Counted from the first letter of the stretch, positions 16,495-24,497 are shown. The stretch: DNA of 29,264 bases from CAXSEA01 sp964235675 (GCA_964235675.1 CAXSEA010000012.1:1-29264); one strand, 5' to 3'. Numbers and translations: made by a program. Notes: generated by a model from the sequence alone, not told the origin.

Positions 16495-16785
16495 TCATCT
16501 ACGCAATCCAAGCGTCGCGGTAGCTGGATTTGCGGCAAGAATAAATAATCCTGAGATCTCGCCGCTTGAAGCATTAAATATTCTGCGTCCGAGGGTAATT
16601 TTCGCCGAAAGGCAGAAGTCCGCATTGGCAATAGCGCACTCCGCGCTATCAAGCCTAGACACTAAGGGGAACAGCGACCTCCTTCGTGGCCGCCCACCCC
16701 ACGCGCCGTTCGCCCTGGCCGCTTCTGCCTTTGCCTTATTGGTGGAGCGTCCGCCGCTCGTCGCGAACTGTAGAACGGCGGGCAT
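16495..16785 (-). pseudogene. Possible remnant of a small 'GGRPR' protein
   Basis: A minus-strand reading frame of 96 codons contains KAKAEAARANGAWGGRPRR, which resembles the N-terminal KAxAARxNGxxGGRPRK signature of many short bacterial hypothetical proteins. The rest does not read like a folded protein. It could be a decayed gene or chance in GC-rich DNA. Confidence 0.2.
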
Positions 16786-16903
16786 GATTCCAGCATGCCC
16801 AAGTAGTTGGATTTTATTGCACTAATATGGAGAAAGTCCCGGCGGCGCCTTGCTGGATCAGTAAGCGCTCGTAGGGCCATATCAAGATGGGAACGGGAAC
16901 ACG

Positions 16904-18220
16904 ATGCCTCCTGCAATACAGCCGCGCGTTCAAGCAGCCTCTTCGCATAAACCGATTGCCGAGCTGTCCGAGGAAGAGCGCATCGACATCGTTCTGGCGG
17001 CGGCAAGCGTACTTCACGAGAACGGCGAGGAAACCAGCGGCACCCTGTCAGCTGCTAAACGGCTTTGCGACTACCTGAACATTTCAGCGTCGCTGATTCC
17101 GACATGGGGAGAGCTGTTCCTGCAGATCGATGGCGACCGGGTGCGCGCCTCTACTGCCGCCGTTCCGGTTAATACTAACATGAACCGAGTCGTGTCCACT
17201 CTCAAAGCCGTGGACGCAATTTGCGCGGGCCAATTAAACGGCGACGGTGTAAAAAAAGCGCTCGCGGAAGCCGGGCGCGCGCCTGGCACAAGTCTGCTCG
17301 CCTTTGTCTTCGCCTGCATTGCCGGTGCCGGCGCGCTGGCGATGATCAACGGCGCTTATCATCTCCGGGTAATCGGCATCATCATGTTCAGCGCTGGGCT
17401 GGGAGCGCTGTTGCGCCGGGGTTTGGCGAAACTGTCCGCCGGTCCATTTTTGCAATTGTTCGCCGCTACCTTGGTGGCGGGGGCTGTCGGAGCGGTCGCA
17501 CTGCGCTTACATCTCAGTTCGCCGCTGCGGATTGTGGCGCTGGGGCCTTTGCTGGTCCTCGTTCCGGGGCCTGCGCTACTCAGCGGCATCTTCGATCTCG
17601 CCGCGTACCGGCTGCCTCTCGGCGGCGCGCGGCTGGGGTACGGCCTACTGACGGTTTTGACTCTCAGCGCCGGGGTGCTGATCGGGCTGACTTTGGAAGG
17701 AGCGACGCTGCCGACCACTTTGCCGGCACGCGCGCTTCCACTCTGGCTGGATGTCTGCTGCGCCGGGACTGCCGCCGCCTCATACGGGTTTTTCTTCTCG
17801 ATGCCGCCGCGAATGATTATCTATCCCTTGCTGATGGGAATGCTCGCGCACGCCGCGCATTGGGAGATGTCCGCGCTGGGAATGAGTGGCGCGGCAGCCA
17901 CGGGAGTCGCCTGCCTTGTTGTCGGCGCGGTGATGGTCCCCATCGTCCGGCGTCTCCATCTGCCGTTTGCCGCCGCCGGGTTCGCGTCTGTCGTGTCGAT
18001 GGTTCCCGGCTCGATTCTAATCCGCATGGCCGGCGGCTTGGCGCAGCTTCAGCAAGGGCATGGAGCGACTCCCGTTTCCCTCATCAACGGCATCTTATCC
18101 GACGGAACGACGGCGGTCGAAACTCTGATCGCCATGACGCTTGGTTTGCTGCTGCCGATGCGAATCTATAGGTATTTCTGGACCAGAAATGAGGGTAAGA
18201 AAAACATTTCCCCAGTATAA
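16904..18220 (+). CDS. Threonine/serine exporter family (ThrE-like) membrane protein
   Basis: 438 aa. It has a cytoplasmic N-terminal domain (about 20-125, ELSEEERIDIVLAAASVLHENGEETS) followed by about ten hydrophobic spans, the architecture of the fused ThrE family that exports threonine and serine in Corynebacterium. Family-like features include LVLVPGPALLSGIFDLAAYR (first half) and the second-half segment GFFFSMPPRMIIYPLLMGML with SMVPGSILIRM. The N- and C-halves correspond to the two-gene YjjP/YjjB arrangement. The start is supported by a GGGAACGGGAA ribosome site. Actual substrate is unknown. It is followed 56 bases later by a hydrolase on the same strand. Confidence 0.88.
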   Translation: MPPAIQPRVQAASSHKPIAELSEEERIDIVLAAASVLHENGEETSGTLSAAKRLCDYLNISASLIPTWGELFLQIDGDRVRASTAAVPVNTNMNRVVSTLKAVDAICAGQLNGDGVKKALAEAGRAPGTSLLAFVFACIAGAGALAMINGAYHLRVIGIIMFSAGLGALLRRGLAKLSAGPFLQLFAATLVAGAVGAVALRLHLSSPLRIVALGPLLVLVPGPALLSGIFDLAAYRLPLGGARLGYGLLTVLTLSAGVLIGLTLEGATLPTTLPARALPLWLDVCCAGTAAASYGFFFSMPPRMIIYPLLMGMLAHAAHWEMSALGMSGAAATGVACLVVGAVMVPIVRRLHLPFAAAGFASVVSMVPGSILIRMAGGLAQLQQGHGATPVSLINGILSDGTTAVETLIAMTLGLLLPMRIYRYFWTRNEGKKNISPV

Positions 18221-18276
18221 GCGCATCGATCGATTATGCGTTTCTCCAGTTGAACGATATAAGAAAGAAGGATGAT

Positions 18277-19200
18277 ATGAGCAACGACCTTCCGAAAGAA
18301 TCGCTGCCCGCGCTGGCGCTGTTTCCTGGTTTCCAGCAAAAGATGATCCACACTACGGGAGCGGAGATCAACACGCTGACCGCCGGCAGCGGCCCGCCGT
18401 TGCTGCTGCTGCACGGCCACCCAGAGACGCATGTCGCTTGGTGGAAAATCGCCTCCCAACTGGCGGAAAAGTTCACGGTCGTGCTGACTGATATGCGCGG
18501 CTACGGCGACTCCAGCAAGCCCGATGGCGGTGCCGACCATGTCAATTATTCCAAGCGGGCGATGGGGCAGGACCAGGTCGAAGTTATGCGCTCGCTCGGT
18601 CATGACAAGTTCCAGGCGGTCGGGCATGACCGGGGAGGACGCGTCCTGCACCGCATGATGCTCGATTCTCCGGAGGCGGTCACGCGCGGCGCGGTGCTCG
18701 ACATCGCCCCGACCGACCTTACCTACGCCGCCACCGACGAGACCTTCGCGACCAAATATTTCTGGTGGTTCTTCCATATTCAGCGCCAGCCGCTGCCGGA
18801 GCGGATGATCGACTCGAACACGGAGCTGTACCTGCGTAGCCATTTGGGCGAGCAGAGCAAGACGCCGGGCGCGGTCTCGCCGGAGGCGTTCGACGAGTAC
18901 CTGCGCTGCTACAACGATCCGGCCTGTGTCCATGCGGTCTGCGAGGACTACCGCGCCTCCGTCACCATCGACCGGCAACACACGGAAGACGACCGCTCCC
19001 AGGGCCGCAAAGTCACTCAGCCGCTGCAGGCGATATGGGGCGCGAAAGGCACGGTCGGAGAGCTGTTCGACGTGCTGGCGATGTGGCGGGAGGAAGCGGA
19101 GAATGTCAGCGGCCACTCGCTCCCCTGCGGCCACTTGATCCCGGAAGAAGACCCCGCCGGCCTTCTTAAGGCATTACACGAGTTCCTGGACGCATCATAA
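18277..19200 (+). CDS. Alpha/beta hydrolase, haloacetate-dehalogenase-like
   Basis: 307 aa. Start at 18277 was chosen because AGAAGGA lies about six bases upstream; an ATG at 18250 has no such site. It has an alpha/beta-hydrolase core: LLLLHGHPETH oxyanion loop (43-53), nucleophile elbow GHDRGGR with Asp118, and C-terminal CGHLIPEE with His286. An aspartate nucleophile with the D-R-x-x-R pattern, plus MRGYGDSSKP and YSKRAMGQDQ, matches fluoroacetate/haloacetate dehalogenases and related epoxide hydrolases. The family His-Trp pair that holds the fluorine is replaced around 162-166 (FWWFF), so true haloacetate dehalogenation is uncertain. Enzyme class is confident, substrate is not. Confidence 0.87.
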   Translation: MSNDLPKESLPALALFPGFQQKMIHTTGAEINTLTAGSGPPLLLLHGHPETHVAWWKIASQLAEKFTVVLTDMRGYGDSSKPDGGADHVNYSKRAMGQDQVEVMRSLGHDKFQAVGHDRGGRVLHRMMLDSPEAVTRGAVLDIAPTDLTYAATDETFATKYFWWFFHIQRQPLPERMIDSNTELYLRSHLGEQSKTPGAVSPEAFDEYLRCYNDPACVHAVCEDYRASVTIDRQHTEDDRSQGRKVTQPLQAIWGAKGTVGELFDVLAMWREEAENVSGHSLPCGHLIPEEDPAGLLKALHEFLDAS

Positions 19201-19212
19201 ACAAACGCGAAA

Positions 19213-19252
19213 GCCCACCCCCTCCATTTCCATGGAAGGGGTGGGGGAGGTC
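19213..19252. repeat. Copy of the dispersed CCTCCAT palindrome
   Basis: Arms 19214-19227 and 19232-19245 pair at 13 of 14 positions around loop TTCC, followed by GGGGGAGGTCTG as in the 8325-8530 copies. It lies between the convergent hydrolase and tautomerase genes. Confidence 0.8.
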
Positions 19253-19302
19253 TGCGCTACGTAAATCCATCAATCATTGATGATATTCTTATAGCGACCC
19301 TC

Positions 19303-19515
19303 TTATTTTTTTGCCTCCTGCATTTTAGCGAGAGTGAGGGTCTCGTCAGCGCGGCCCCAGCCGCCATCGACGACCTCGTCCACGAGCACCATGGTGTAGG
19401 GACGAACCCCCTCGCCGAAATACTCGGCGAAGATATCCGTCGTCTTGTGGATAATTTCTTCCTTCTGCGCCGCGTTGAGCGTGCCCTGCGGAAACTTGTA
19501 ATTAGCGAATGGCAT
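19303..19515 (-). CDS. 4-oxalocrotonate-tautomerase-like small protein
   Basis: 70 aa, the usual size for a 4-OT subunit. It begins Met-Pro; Pro2 becomes the N-terminal catalytic base after Met removal. The body (KFPQGTLNAAQKEEIIHKTT, DIFAEYFGEGVRPYTMVLVD, then a Gly-Gly-Trp-Gly turn) fits the beta-alpha-beta tautomerase fold. AAGGA lies eight bases before the ATG. It is likely co-transcribed with the upstream SnoaL fragment and SDR genes. The family catalyses keto-enol tautomerization, but the substrate cannot be read here. Confidence 0.88.
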   Translation of the reverse strand: MPFANYKFPQGTLNAAQKEEIIHKTTDIFAEYFGEGVRPYTMVLVDEVVDGGWGRADETLTLAKMQEAKK

Positions 19516-19564
19516 AATCTGTTCCTTCTGTTATTGATCTAACGGTATCTGCGGAAAAACTGTA

Positions 19565-19930
19565 CTACTTGGCGTCGGCACCTTGAGGAGAGCCGCTGCA
19601 AGGCCACGCGCCCACCTGGTTCATCATGCCGAACCAGTCCTCTAGGTGATAAGTTTGCGTGATCTTTCCATCCGTGAGATGATGGAACTCGTGCAGCAGA
19701 ATCGACACGCGCTTCCCGCTCGGAGGAATGCCCTGGATTTCGCCCAGGTGCGTGCCCGTGATCTCGCAGCGCGCCCCCGCGCGGCCGGCTGTGCCGATGA
19801 TCTCGTGCACGGTGATCTGGATGTCGGGCATGGCGGCGACGAACATCTGCACGATAGGCTTCAGGCTGTCGGGTCCGGTGCCCTGTCCCGGCGCGAGCGG
19901 AATGTCCATCCGGCCGGGATCGAGAGCCAC
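19565..19930 (-). pseudogene. SnoaL-like (ester cyclase) gene, N-terminally truncated
   Basis: About 121 codons matching the C-terminal three-quarters of SnoaL-like proteins: PGQGTGPDSLKPIVQMFVAA, MPDIQITVHEIIGTAGRAGA, ITGTHLGEIQGIPPSGKRVS, then DGKITQTYHLEDWFGMMNQ. Complete members have about 35 more N-terminal residues, including the first helix and the start of the cavity. Here the same frame meets a TAA just upstream (about 19945-19947). The only starts are GTG 19930 and ATG 19909, neither with a ribosome site. A 12-bp hairpin sits where the missing 5' end should be. It is either a decayed gene or an unusually short functional one. Confidence 0.6.
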
Positions 19931-19983
19931 GTCCGGCCAGTCCGGTTTTTACTGGAAAATGCGCCGCTGAGTTTCCGAATCGC

Positions 19984-20010
19984 GCTCTTCTCAGCGGAGC
20001 TGAGAAGAGC
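19984..20010. repeat. 12-bp perfect hairpin between the SDR and the SnoaL fragment
   Basis: GCTCTTCTCAGC (19984-19995), loop GGA, GCTGAGAAGAGC (19999-20010). It lies 50 bases downstream of the SDR stop on the minus strand. It could terminate or process that transcript; no T-run follows on the minus strand. Confidence 0.8.
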
Positions 20011-20059
20011 AATCAATTCCGCCGCGACTTTGAGCCTCACGGTTTTTCTATGCGCTATT

Positions 20060-20953
20060 TTATTGCTTGACAGTCAGCAGGTCTGAAAAGCCGGTGCGGT
20101 GCAGCATCTCAACTTTGATGCGGTCGAGCACTGGGTTTGCCACCATGGAGCCGTCGTCGGTGAAGTCGATGCCGACGCGGTACGGCCGTTTGCCGCGCGG
20201 GGCCGCCACGATATCGACCATCGCTTGGGCGACTGCGGAAACGTCGGCATCCTCGGAAACGATGCCGGCGAAAGCAGTCGTCACTTTGTTCTTGAAATCC
20301 TTGTACGGGCCGTTCTCATACTCGGCCTCGCGCTCCTTGTCGTCCGGTTTGCCGGCGTTGGCGAAGTGGTTGGTGCCCTTGGTGAACGCGCCCGGCACGA
20401 CGATGCTGGTTTCGATGCCCCACAAGGTCAGCTCGCGCGAATAAGCGACCGCTAGAGCGTCCATACCCGCTTTCGCGGCGAAGTACGGGCCAAGATAAGG
20501 CGGCGTTCCTCCCGCGGCGCTGCTGCTGGAGTTCCAGATCAGCAAACCTTCCCGCTGCTTGCGCATGACCGGCAGGGCGGCGCGGTTCACCCGCTGGGTG
20601 CTCACCACGTTGATATCGTACATCTCCGCCACCTGCTCCGGCGTAAACGCCTCTATCGGTCCGAAGACCATGTGGCCCGCATTGTGGATCACGACATCGA
20701 GCCGTCCCTGATCTTTCACGATCGTGCTGATTGCGGCGTCGGCAGAATCCTGCGAGGTCACGTCCAGCTCAATAGGGATCAGTTTGACTGCGTTATCGGT
20801 TGAGAACGCATGATAATCCTTAACTTTGTTTGCGTCTTTACCTGTAATGCCACGCATGCTGGCGTAGACGACATGGCCTTCTTTCGCCAGCGCCTTGGCC
20901 GCCAGCTCGCCAAACCCGCTGGACGCTCCCGTAATCAAAATAACTTGCTGCAT
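20060..20953 (-). CDS. Short-chain dehydrogenase/reductase
   Basis: 297 aa classical SDR. It has a Rossmann nucleotide motif TGASSGFG (8-15), NAG (91-93), a serine-rich active site (Ser142-145) and YFAAK with Tyr157 and Lys161. NADP preference is suggested by the basic residue after beta-2 (Arg34) but not certain. AGGAGA lies about nine bases before the ATG, and a 10-bp palindrome lies directly upstream of that. The substrate-binding tail (YENGPYKDFKNKVTTAF) is typical of SDRs acting on small aldehydes or ketones, so no specific substrate is claimed. Confidence 0.92.
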   Translation of the reverse strand: MQQVILITGASSGFGELAAKALAKEGHVVYASMRGITGKDANKVKDYHAFSTDNAVKLIPIELDVTSQDSADAAISTIVKDQGRLDVVIHNAGHMVFGPIEAFTPEQVAEMYDINVVSTQRVNRAALPVMRKQREGLLIWNSSSSAAGGTPPYLGPYFAAKAGMDALAVAYSRELTLWGIETSIVVPGAFTKGTNHFANAGKPDDKEREAEYENGPYKDFKNKVTTAFAGIVSEDADVSAVAQAMVDIVAAPRGKRPYRVGIDFTDDGSMVANPVLDRIKVEMLHRTGFSDLLTVKQ

Positions 20954-20967
20954 ATTCTAAAATCTCC

Positions 20968-20992
20968 TTTGAAAGTCACCTCGACTTTCAAA
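20968..20992. promoter_or_regulatory. Operator-like palindrome upstream of the SDR gene
   Basis: TTTGAAAGTC (20968-20977), spacer ACCTC, GACTTTCAAA (20983-20992): perfect 10-bp arms and 25 bases in all. It touches the ribosome-binding region of the SDR at 20953. The size and symmetry fit a dimeric winged-helix or TetR-type repressor; a 5' hairpin in the mRNA is the alternative. Confidence 0.65.
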
Positions 20993-21062
20993 TTAAGTGT
21001 CTAAGTTCAGCCTAATGCCCCTTCGGCATGAGAAGCCGTCGGATGCATCAGCTCCGCCGCTT

Positions 21063-21790
21063 CTAAACGAAGCCGCCGTTCACTCGAATCACCTGGCCGT
21101 TGATCCAAGCGGCGTCCGGGCCGGCGAGAAACGAGACAACTCCGACAATGTCGCTCACCTCTCCAATACGCCCGAGTGGGACCATCTTGCCCATCTGATC
21201 GATCTCTTCCTTGCTTTTGCCGTTCAGGAACAGCGGGGTGGCGACAGGACCGGGCGCAATTGCATTCACGGTGATTTTGCGTGCGCCAAGCTCGTTGGCG
21301 AGCACGTGGGTGAGGCCTTCCACGCCCGCCTTGGACGCGATATAAGCGCCGTAGGCGGGGAAGNNNNNNNNNNCACTACGCTGCTGGAAAAGACGATAAT
21401 TCGGCCGCCGCCCGGCAGATGGTTCGCGGCCTCGCTCATAATCAAGTAAGTGCCGCGCAGGTTGGTGGCGATCACCTTGTCGAACATCTCGACATCGCCT
21501 TTAGCGATGGGCGCGAGCGGCATGATACCGGCGCAGTGCACAACCACGGCGATCTCTCCAAACTGTTCTTTCGCCTTCTCGAAAAGCTGCTTAACTTCCT
21601 CCGGCTTGGAGACGTCGGCGGGGATGGCCAAGGCTTGCCCGCCGGCCTTTTGAATATCCTGGACGCACTCGTCGGCCTTGGCCGCGCTGCCCGCATAGTG
21701 CGCCACGATCGAAAAACCGTCCGCCGCAAGCCGCTCCGCGACGCCCTTGCCAATCCCGCCTGATGCCCCGGTCACAATTGCCGCTGCCAT
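21063..21790 (-). CDS. SDR family oxidoreductase (FabG-like), interrupted by an assembly gap
   Basis: One SDR gene split by ten Ns at 21364-21373. The N-terminal part (from ATG 21790, with a strong AGGAGG site) has TGASGGIG (7-14), an HCAG motif in place of NNAG, and ends at SSSVV. The C-terminal part is in another frame and reads FPAYGAYIASKAGVEGL, with the catalytic Tyr-xxx-Lys, then ITVNAIAPGPVATPLF and a final VIRVNGGFV. The halves join perfectly in family terms, so the frame break is due to the gap length, not mutation. The protein should be about 240-245 aa. It is the first gene of a minus-strand run (SDR, SDR, SnoaL fragment, tautomerase) and is divergent from an AraC regulator. Confidence 0.88.
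21364..21373. other. Run of ten Ns (assembly gap)
   Basis: Undetermined bases inside the SDR gene. To keep both halves in frame the true gap must be 2 modulo 3 bases, most likely 8 or 11. Confidence 0.98.
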
Positions 21791-21914
21791 AACTTCCTCC
21801 TGCTCGTGACGCTTAATATTTAACTGGTCGGCACAACTCCTGCTGCCGAAAGGCTCAGCTACAACGCCCTCGATTTCAATGATTTAATTGTGGGTAATTT
21901 CATGTGGGCAGTAA

Positions 21915-21962
21915 TGTGCAAATATTGCTAATAATTGCAATAAGTTGCCATATGGCTAGAAT
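21915..21962 (+). promoter_or_regulatory. Promoter of the AraC gene with three phased TTGC half-sites
   Basis: TTGC occurs at 21925, 21935 and 21945, exactly one helical turn apart, each in an AT-rich context. A plausible promoter uses TTGCAA (21935-21940), a 16-base spacer and TAGAAT (21957-21962), giving a short leader before the start at 21988 or 22000. Direct repeats overlapping the -35 box fit AraC-type autoregulation, and they lie in the region shared with the divergent SDR operon. Confidence 0.5.
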
Positions 21963-21987
21963 TAGCAGTATTCTTGTTCCGTAAGAA

Positions 21988-22926
21988 GTGAGGTTGCCAT
22001 TGTCGGTTCAACACGAAAAAGAAGCATTGTCTGAGCACAGCGCATCGGCAATCGGCACATTTGGAGACATTCGATCCGCCCGCAAGTTGGCATGCAGCCT
22101 TGATGCCGGGTGGACTTCATTGAGAATGAATGAATTCGAGTGCCAAGGCAAGGTGGAGCCGTTCGAAACGCAACAGTGCTTCGATCAACTACTTGTCGTC
22201 ACCACGAGAGGCAAAGGAGATGTGGAGTGCTTCTCAAGCGGACACTGGCGCAACGCGCCCTACCAACCTGGCACCATGGGCATGACGCCGAGCGGCCAGA
22301 CAAACATGCTGCGCGTGCGCCCAAATGGGCCGCAGGTACAGCAAATGCTGCAAATTCACATTCCCACGCGGTTTTTCTCCGGCGCGCGGGATGAGTATCG
22401 CCGCGCCGGCTCGGTGTATAGAAAACAATCCCTGAACGCGCTTGCATTCGTCGATCCAGTTGTTTCACGCATTGCCTTGTCGCTCAAGGGCGCGGCGACT
22501 ACAGGAGCGCCCGACTTGTACGCGGAGTCTGCAGCAACATTTTTGGCGGCCTATCTCGTCTCGCTGCAGAGCGGCTGGACAGATCCCACGCAGGACCTGA
22601 GACGGCCTGGAACACTGGAAGACCGCCGCTTGGCGCATGTCCTTGAGTACATGAACGCCCACTTCGGCGAGCCGCTATCTTTAACGCAGTTGGCCGACCA
22701 AGCTAAAATTAGTCCGTTCCACTTCGTGCGCGTCTTCAAGGAGAGCTGCGGCGTGACTCCGCACCGCCATCTGGTGCGAATCAGAATGGAAGCATCCGCC
22801 TCCATGCTCGCCAATACGGATTTGCCTGTGGCGGAGATCGCCTTTGCATGCGGCTACCAAAACGCCGCGCATTTCGCGGCGGCATTCCAAAAGCACTTCT
22901 CCAAATCGCCCAGTATGTGCCGCTGA
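21988..22926 (+). CDS. AraC family transcriptional regulator
   Basis: 312 aa from GTG 21988. TTG at 22000 is an equally good start because GAGG lies seven bases before it; there is no ATG nearby. The N-terminal sensor domain (about 20-200) has no clear family match. The C-terminal AraC double helix-turn-helix covers about 210-312: LSLTQLADQAKISPFHFVRV with FKESCGVTPHRHLVRIRMEA, then LPVAEIAFACGYQNAAHFAA with FQKHFSKSP. It is divergent from the SDR operon, the classic layout for a regulator and its target. The inducer is unknown. Confidence 0.92.
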   Translation: MRLPLSVQHEKEALSEHSASAIGTFGDIRSARKLACSLDAGWTSLRMNEFECQGKVEPFETQQCFDQLLVVTTRGKGDVECFSSGHWRNAPYQPGTMGMTPSGQTNMLRVRPNGPQVQQMLQIHIPTRFFSGARDEYRRAGSVYRKQSLNALAFVDPVVSRIALSLKGAATTGAPDLYAESAATFLAAYLVSLQSGWTDPTQDLRRPGTLEDRRLAHVLEYMNAHFGEPLSLTQLADQAKISPFHFVRVFKESCGVTPHRHLVRIRMEASASMLANTDLPVAEIAFACGYQNAAHFAAAFQKHFSKSPSMCR

Positions 22927-23017
22927 GTAAGCATCGGCTTATATCCTGCAAGCTGCATCCGTACCGCAAGCGACGGCAGACCTGGGTTGCAAAGGCAGCG
23001 AAATCGTCGCGACATCG

Positions 23018-24184
23018 CTATGGCGCGGTCGCCGACAGGAACTCCCGCAAGGCGACATAGACGTGGTAAAAAGTGCTGGCGGGAGCGTTTTGGGAGACGT
23101 TGGAGCCGCGCTCGTCAAGCTGGTCGTACCAGACGCCCTTTTCTTCGATCAGGAACTGCGCGAAGATTTGATCGACGACGTTTTCAGCGCGCTTCATATA
23201 TTTGGCGTCTTGTGTCAAATGCCAAAGCCCAAGATGGCCTTTCAAAACTTCGCATTCCACCCACAAGCGCTTGGTGCCGCGCAGAACCTCGCCGCCGGGG
23301 CGAATCTCATCGAATCCGAGCCCGTTCGCGTCCAACCCCCATTCCATTCCCGCGCCGTAAACCCGCTCGATCAGCTCCAGGGTGCGGTGATCGCCGCCGA
23401 AGCGCGATTTGTACTGCCTGAGCAGCCAAACCCACTCAAAATTGTGGCCAGGCTGGATATTGGAGCCGGTTTTGGGATCGAGTTGCCAATCTTGAGTAAA
23501 GAACTCGATTAAAGCGCCGTTCGGCAAGACGAAATGCTCGGCGGCCAGGTTGTAGACCTCGTCGGCGCGCGCGCGCCACTGCTCTCCAATCAAGCCTGCT
23601 TCGATGCAAGCCTCGAAGAGGTGCATGTGCGGATTCTGCTCGCGCGGCTTGAGCGGGTCGTGGGGTACTCCCAGATGAAAGCCGGCCTGCTCCGGATGCC
23701 GGACCGTATCGAGCCACCGGTAGGCCGCCTCGGCCTTTTCGACATAATCCTGCTCTTGAGTCGCGGCGTACAAGCCCGCCAAGCTGAGAATCAAGAAGGC
23801 CTGATCGTACGTGAGCTGATTCTCGTCGATCACGTTGCCTTCGGGATCGGCTTTGAAGTACCACCCGCCGCATCCGTAAATCGCCTCCGCCCGAGGCATC
23901 GACGATTGCGCGAGCTGAAGATAGCTCCCGCTTTCGTCGTCGTAGCCATCGACATGCGCCAGCGCGTAAACATAAATCTGGCGCGTCTGCACCCGCCCGC
24001 GTCGATTGAGCTGAAGCAGCGGATTGCCGTCGAAGTCCAGCGCTTCTAAAAAAGTGCCCTGGGCCGCGTCATAGCCGGCACTGGACCAAATACGAAGCGC
24101 GGTCGCGAGAAAGTGGGAGACGCGCTCGCGTCGTGAATCGAGGTTGGTCATGTTGATAGGGGAGGCGAGAGGCGTTTGGAGCAT
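23018..24184 (-). CDS. N-acylglucosamine 2-epimerase (AGE) family sugar isomerase
   Basis: 388 aa, the usual size for AGE-family (alpha/alpha)6-barrel enzymes such as cellobiose 2-epimerase, mannose isomerase and GlcNAc 2-epimerase. Family features include RVQTRQIYVYALAHVDGYDD near the N-terminus (the sugar-binding Arg), YDQAFLILSLAGLYAATQEQ, NPHMHLFEACIEAGLIGE, IQPGHNFEWVWLLRQYKSRF with the catalytic His, and KRLWVECEVLKGHLGLWHLT near the C-terminus. ATG 24184 has only a weak ribosome site, and Met12 (24151) is possible. A GGTAAT-N8-ATTACC palindrome lies about 16 bases upstream. It is convergent with the AraC gene. Exact substrate is unknown. Confidence 0.88.
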   Translation of the reverse strand: MLQTPLASPINMTNLDSRRERVSHFLATALRIWSSAGYDAAQGTFLEALDFDGNPLLQLNRRGRVQTRQIYVYALAHVDGYDDESGSYLQLAQSSMPRAEAIYGCGGWYFKADPEGNVIDENQLTYDQAFLILSLAGLYAATQEQDYVEKAEAAYRWLDTVRHPEQAGFHLGVPHDPLKPREQNPHMHLFEACIEAGLIGEQWRARADEVYNLAAEHFVLPNGALIEFFTQDWQLDPKTGSNIQPGHNFEWVWLLRQYKSRFGGDHRTLELIERVYGAGMEWGLDANGLGFDEIRPGGEVLRGTKRLWVECEVLKGHLGLWHLTQDAKYMKRAENVVDQIFAQFLIEEKGVWYDQLDERGSNVSQNAPASTFYHVYVALREFLSATAP

Positions 24185-24497
24185 GGTTTCGCTTTTGCTG
24201 GTAATTTTGACAGATTACCACGCGGTTATGCAGCAAGTGTTCCCGCTTCGAGCGCCGGGCCCTCTCATTAATTCAAGATACCGTAGCCGCCACAACAAGC
24301 CGGTTTGCCCGCGGCGCGGAATGGCCCACGATGCTGGAATTATAGGGTGCCGCGACGCGCTTGATTAGAGGCAGGGGTGAAATCCAGCCCAACGCCAACC
24401 TCGACGCCCTTCTTAGCCTGAGCCAAAAGCGAACTTAGGCTATCCTATTTAGGCGGAAAGCTCAGGCCACCTTTTCTCAATCCTCTTCCCGACGCAA
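24185..24497. other. Intergenic region between metallophosphoesterase and AGE epimerase
   Basis: 313 bases without a gene. A short palindrome GGTAAT-N8-ATTACC at 24200-24219 lies just upstream of the epimerase and may be an operator. The far end (about 24460-24485) has a CAATCCTCTT stretch like the tail of the dispersed repeat. Confidence 0.45.

Larger units (their letters stand above)
16365..16903. other. 539-base intergenic region with long hairpin and possible gene remnant
   Basis: It holds the 24-bp hairpin at 16441-16492, an AT-richer stretch (about 16530-16610), and a minus-strand fragment at 16495-16785 described separately. A promoter for the exporter gene is expected in the last 150 bases but was not pinned down. 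The ribosome site GGGAACGGGAA lies just upstream of 16904. Confidence 0.5.

Noticed and set aside
19539..20012. 157-codon minus-strand frame covering the SnoaL region
   Set aside because: Translation is Arg-rich with no SnoaL features; the SnoaL body is in another frame.
21063..21790. Two separate SDR genes or a true frameshift
   Set aside because: The frame change coincides with the ten Ns and the halves are complementary parts of one SDR.
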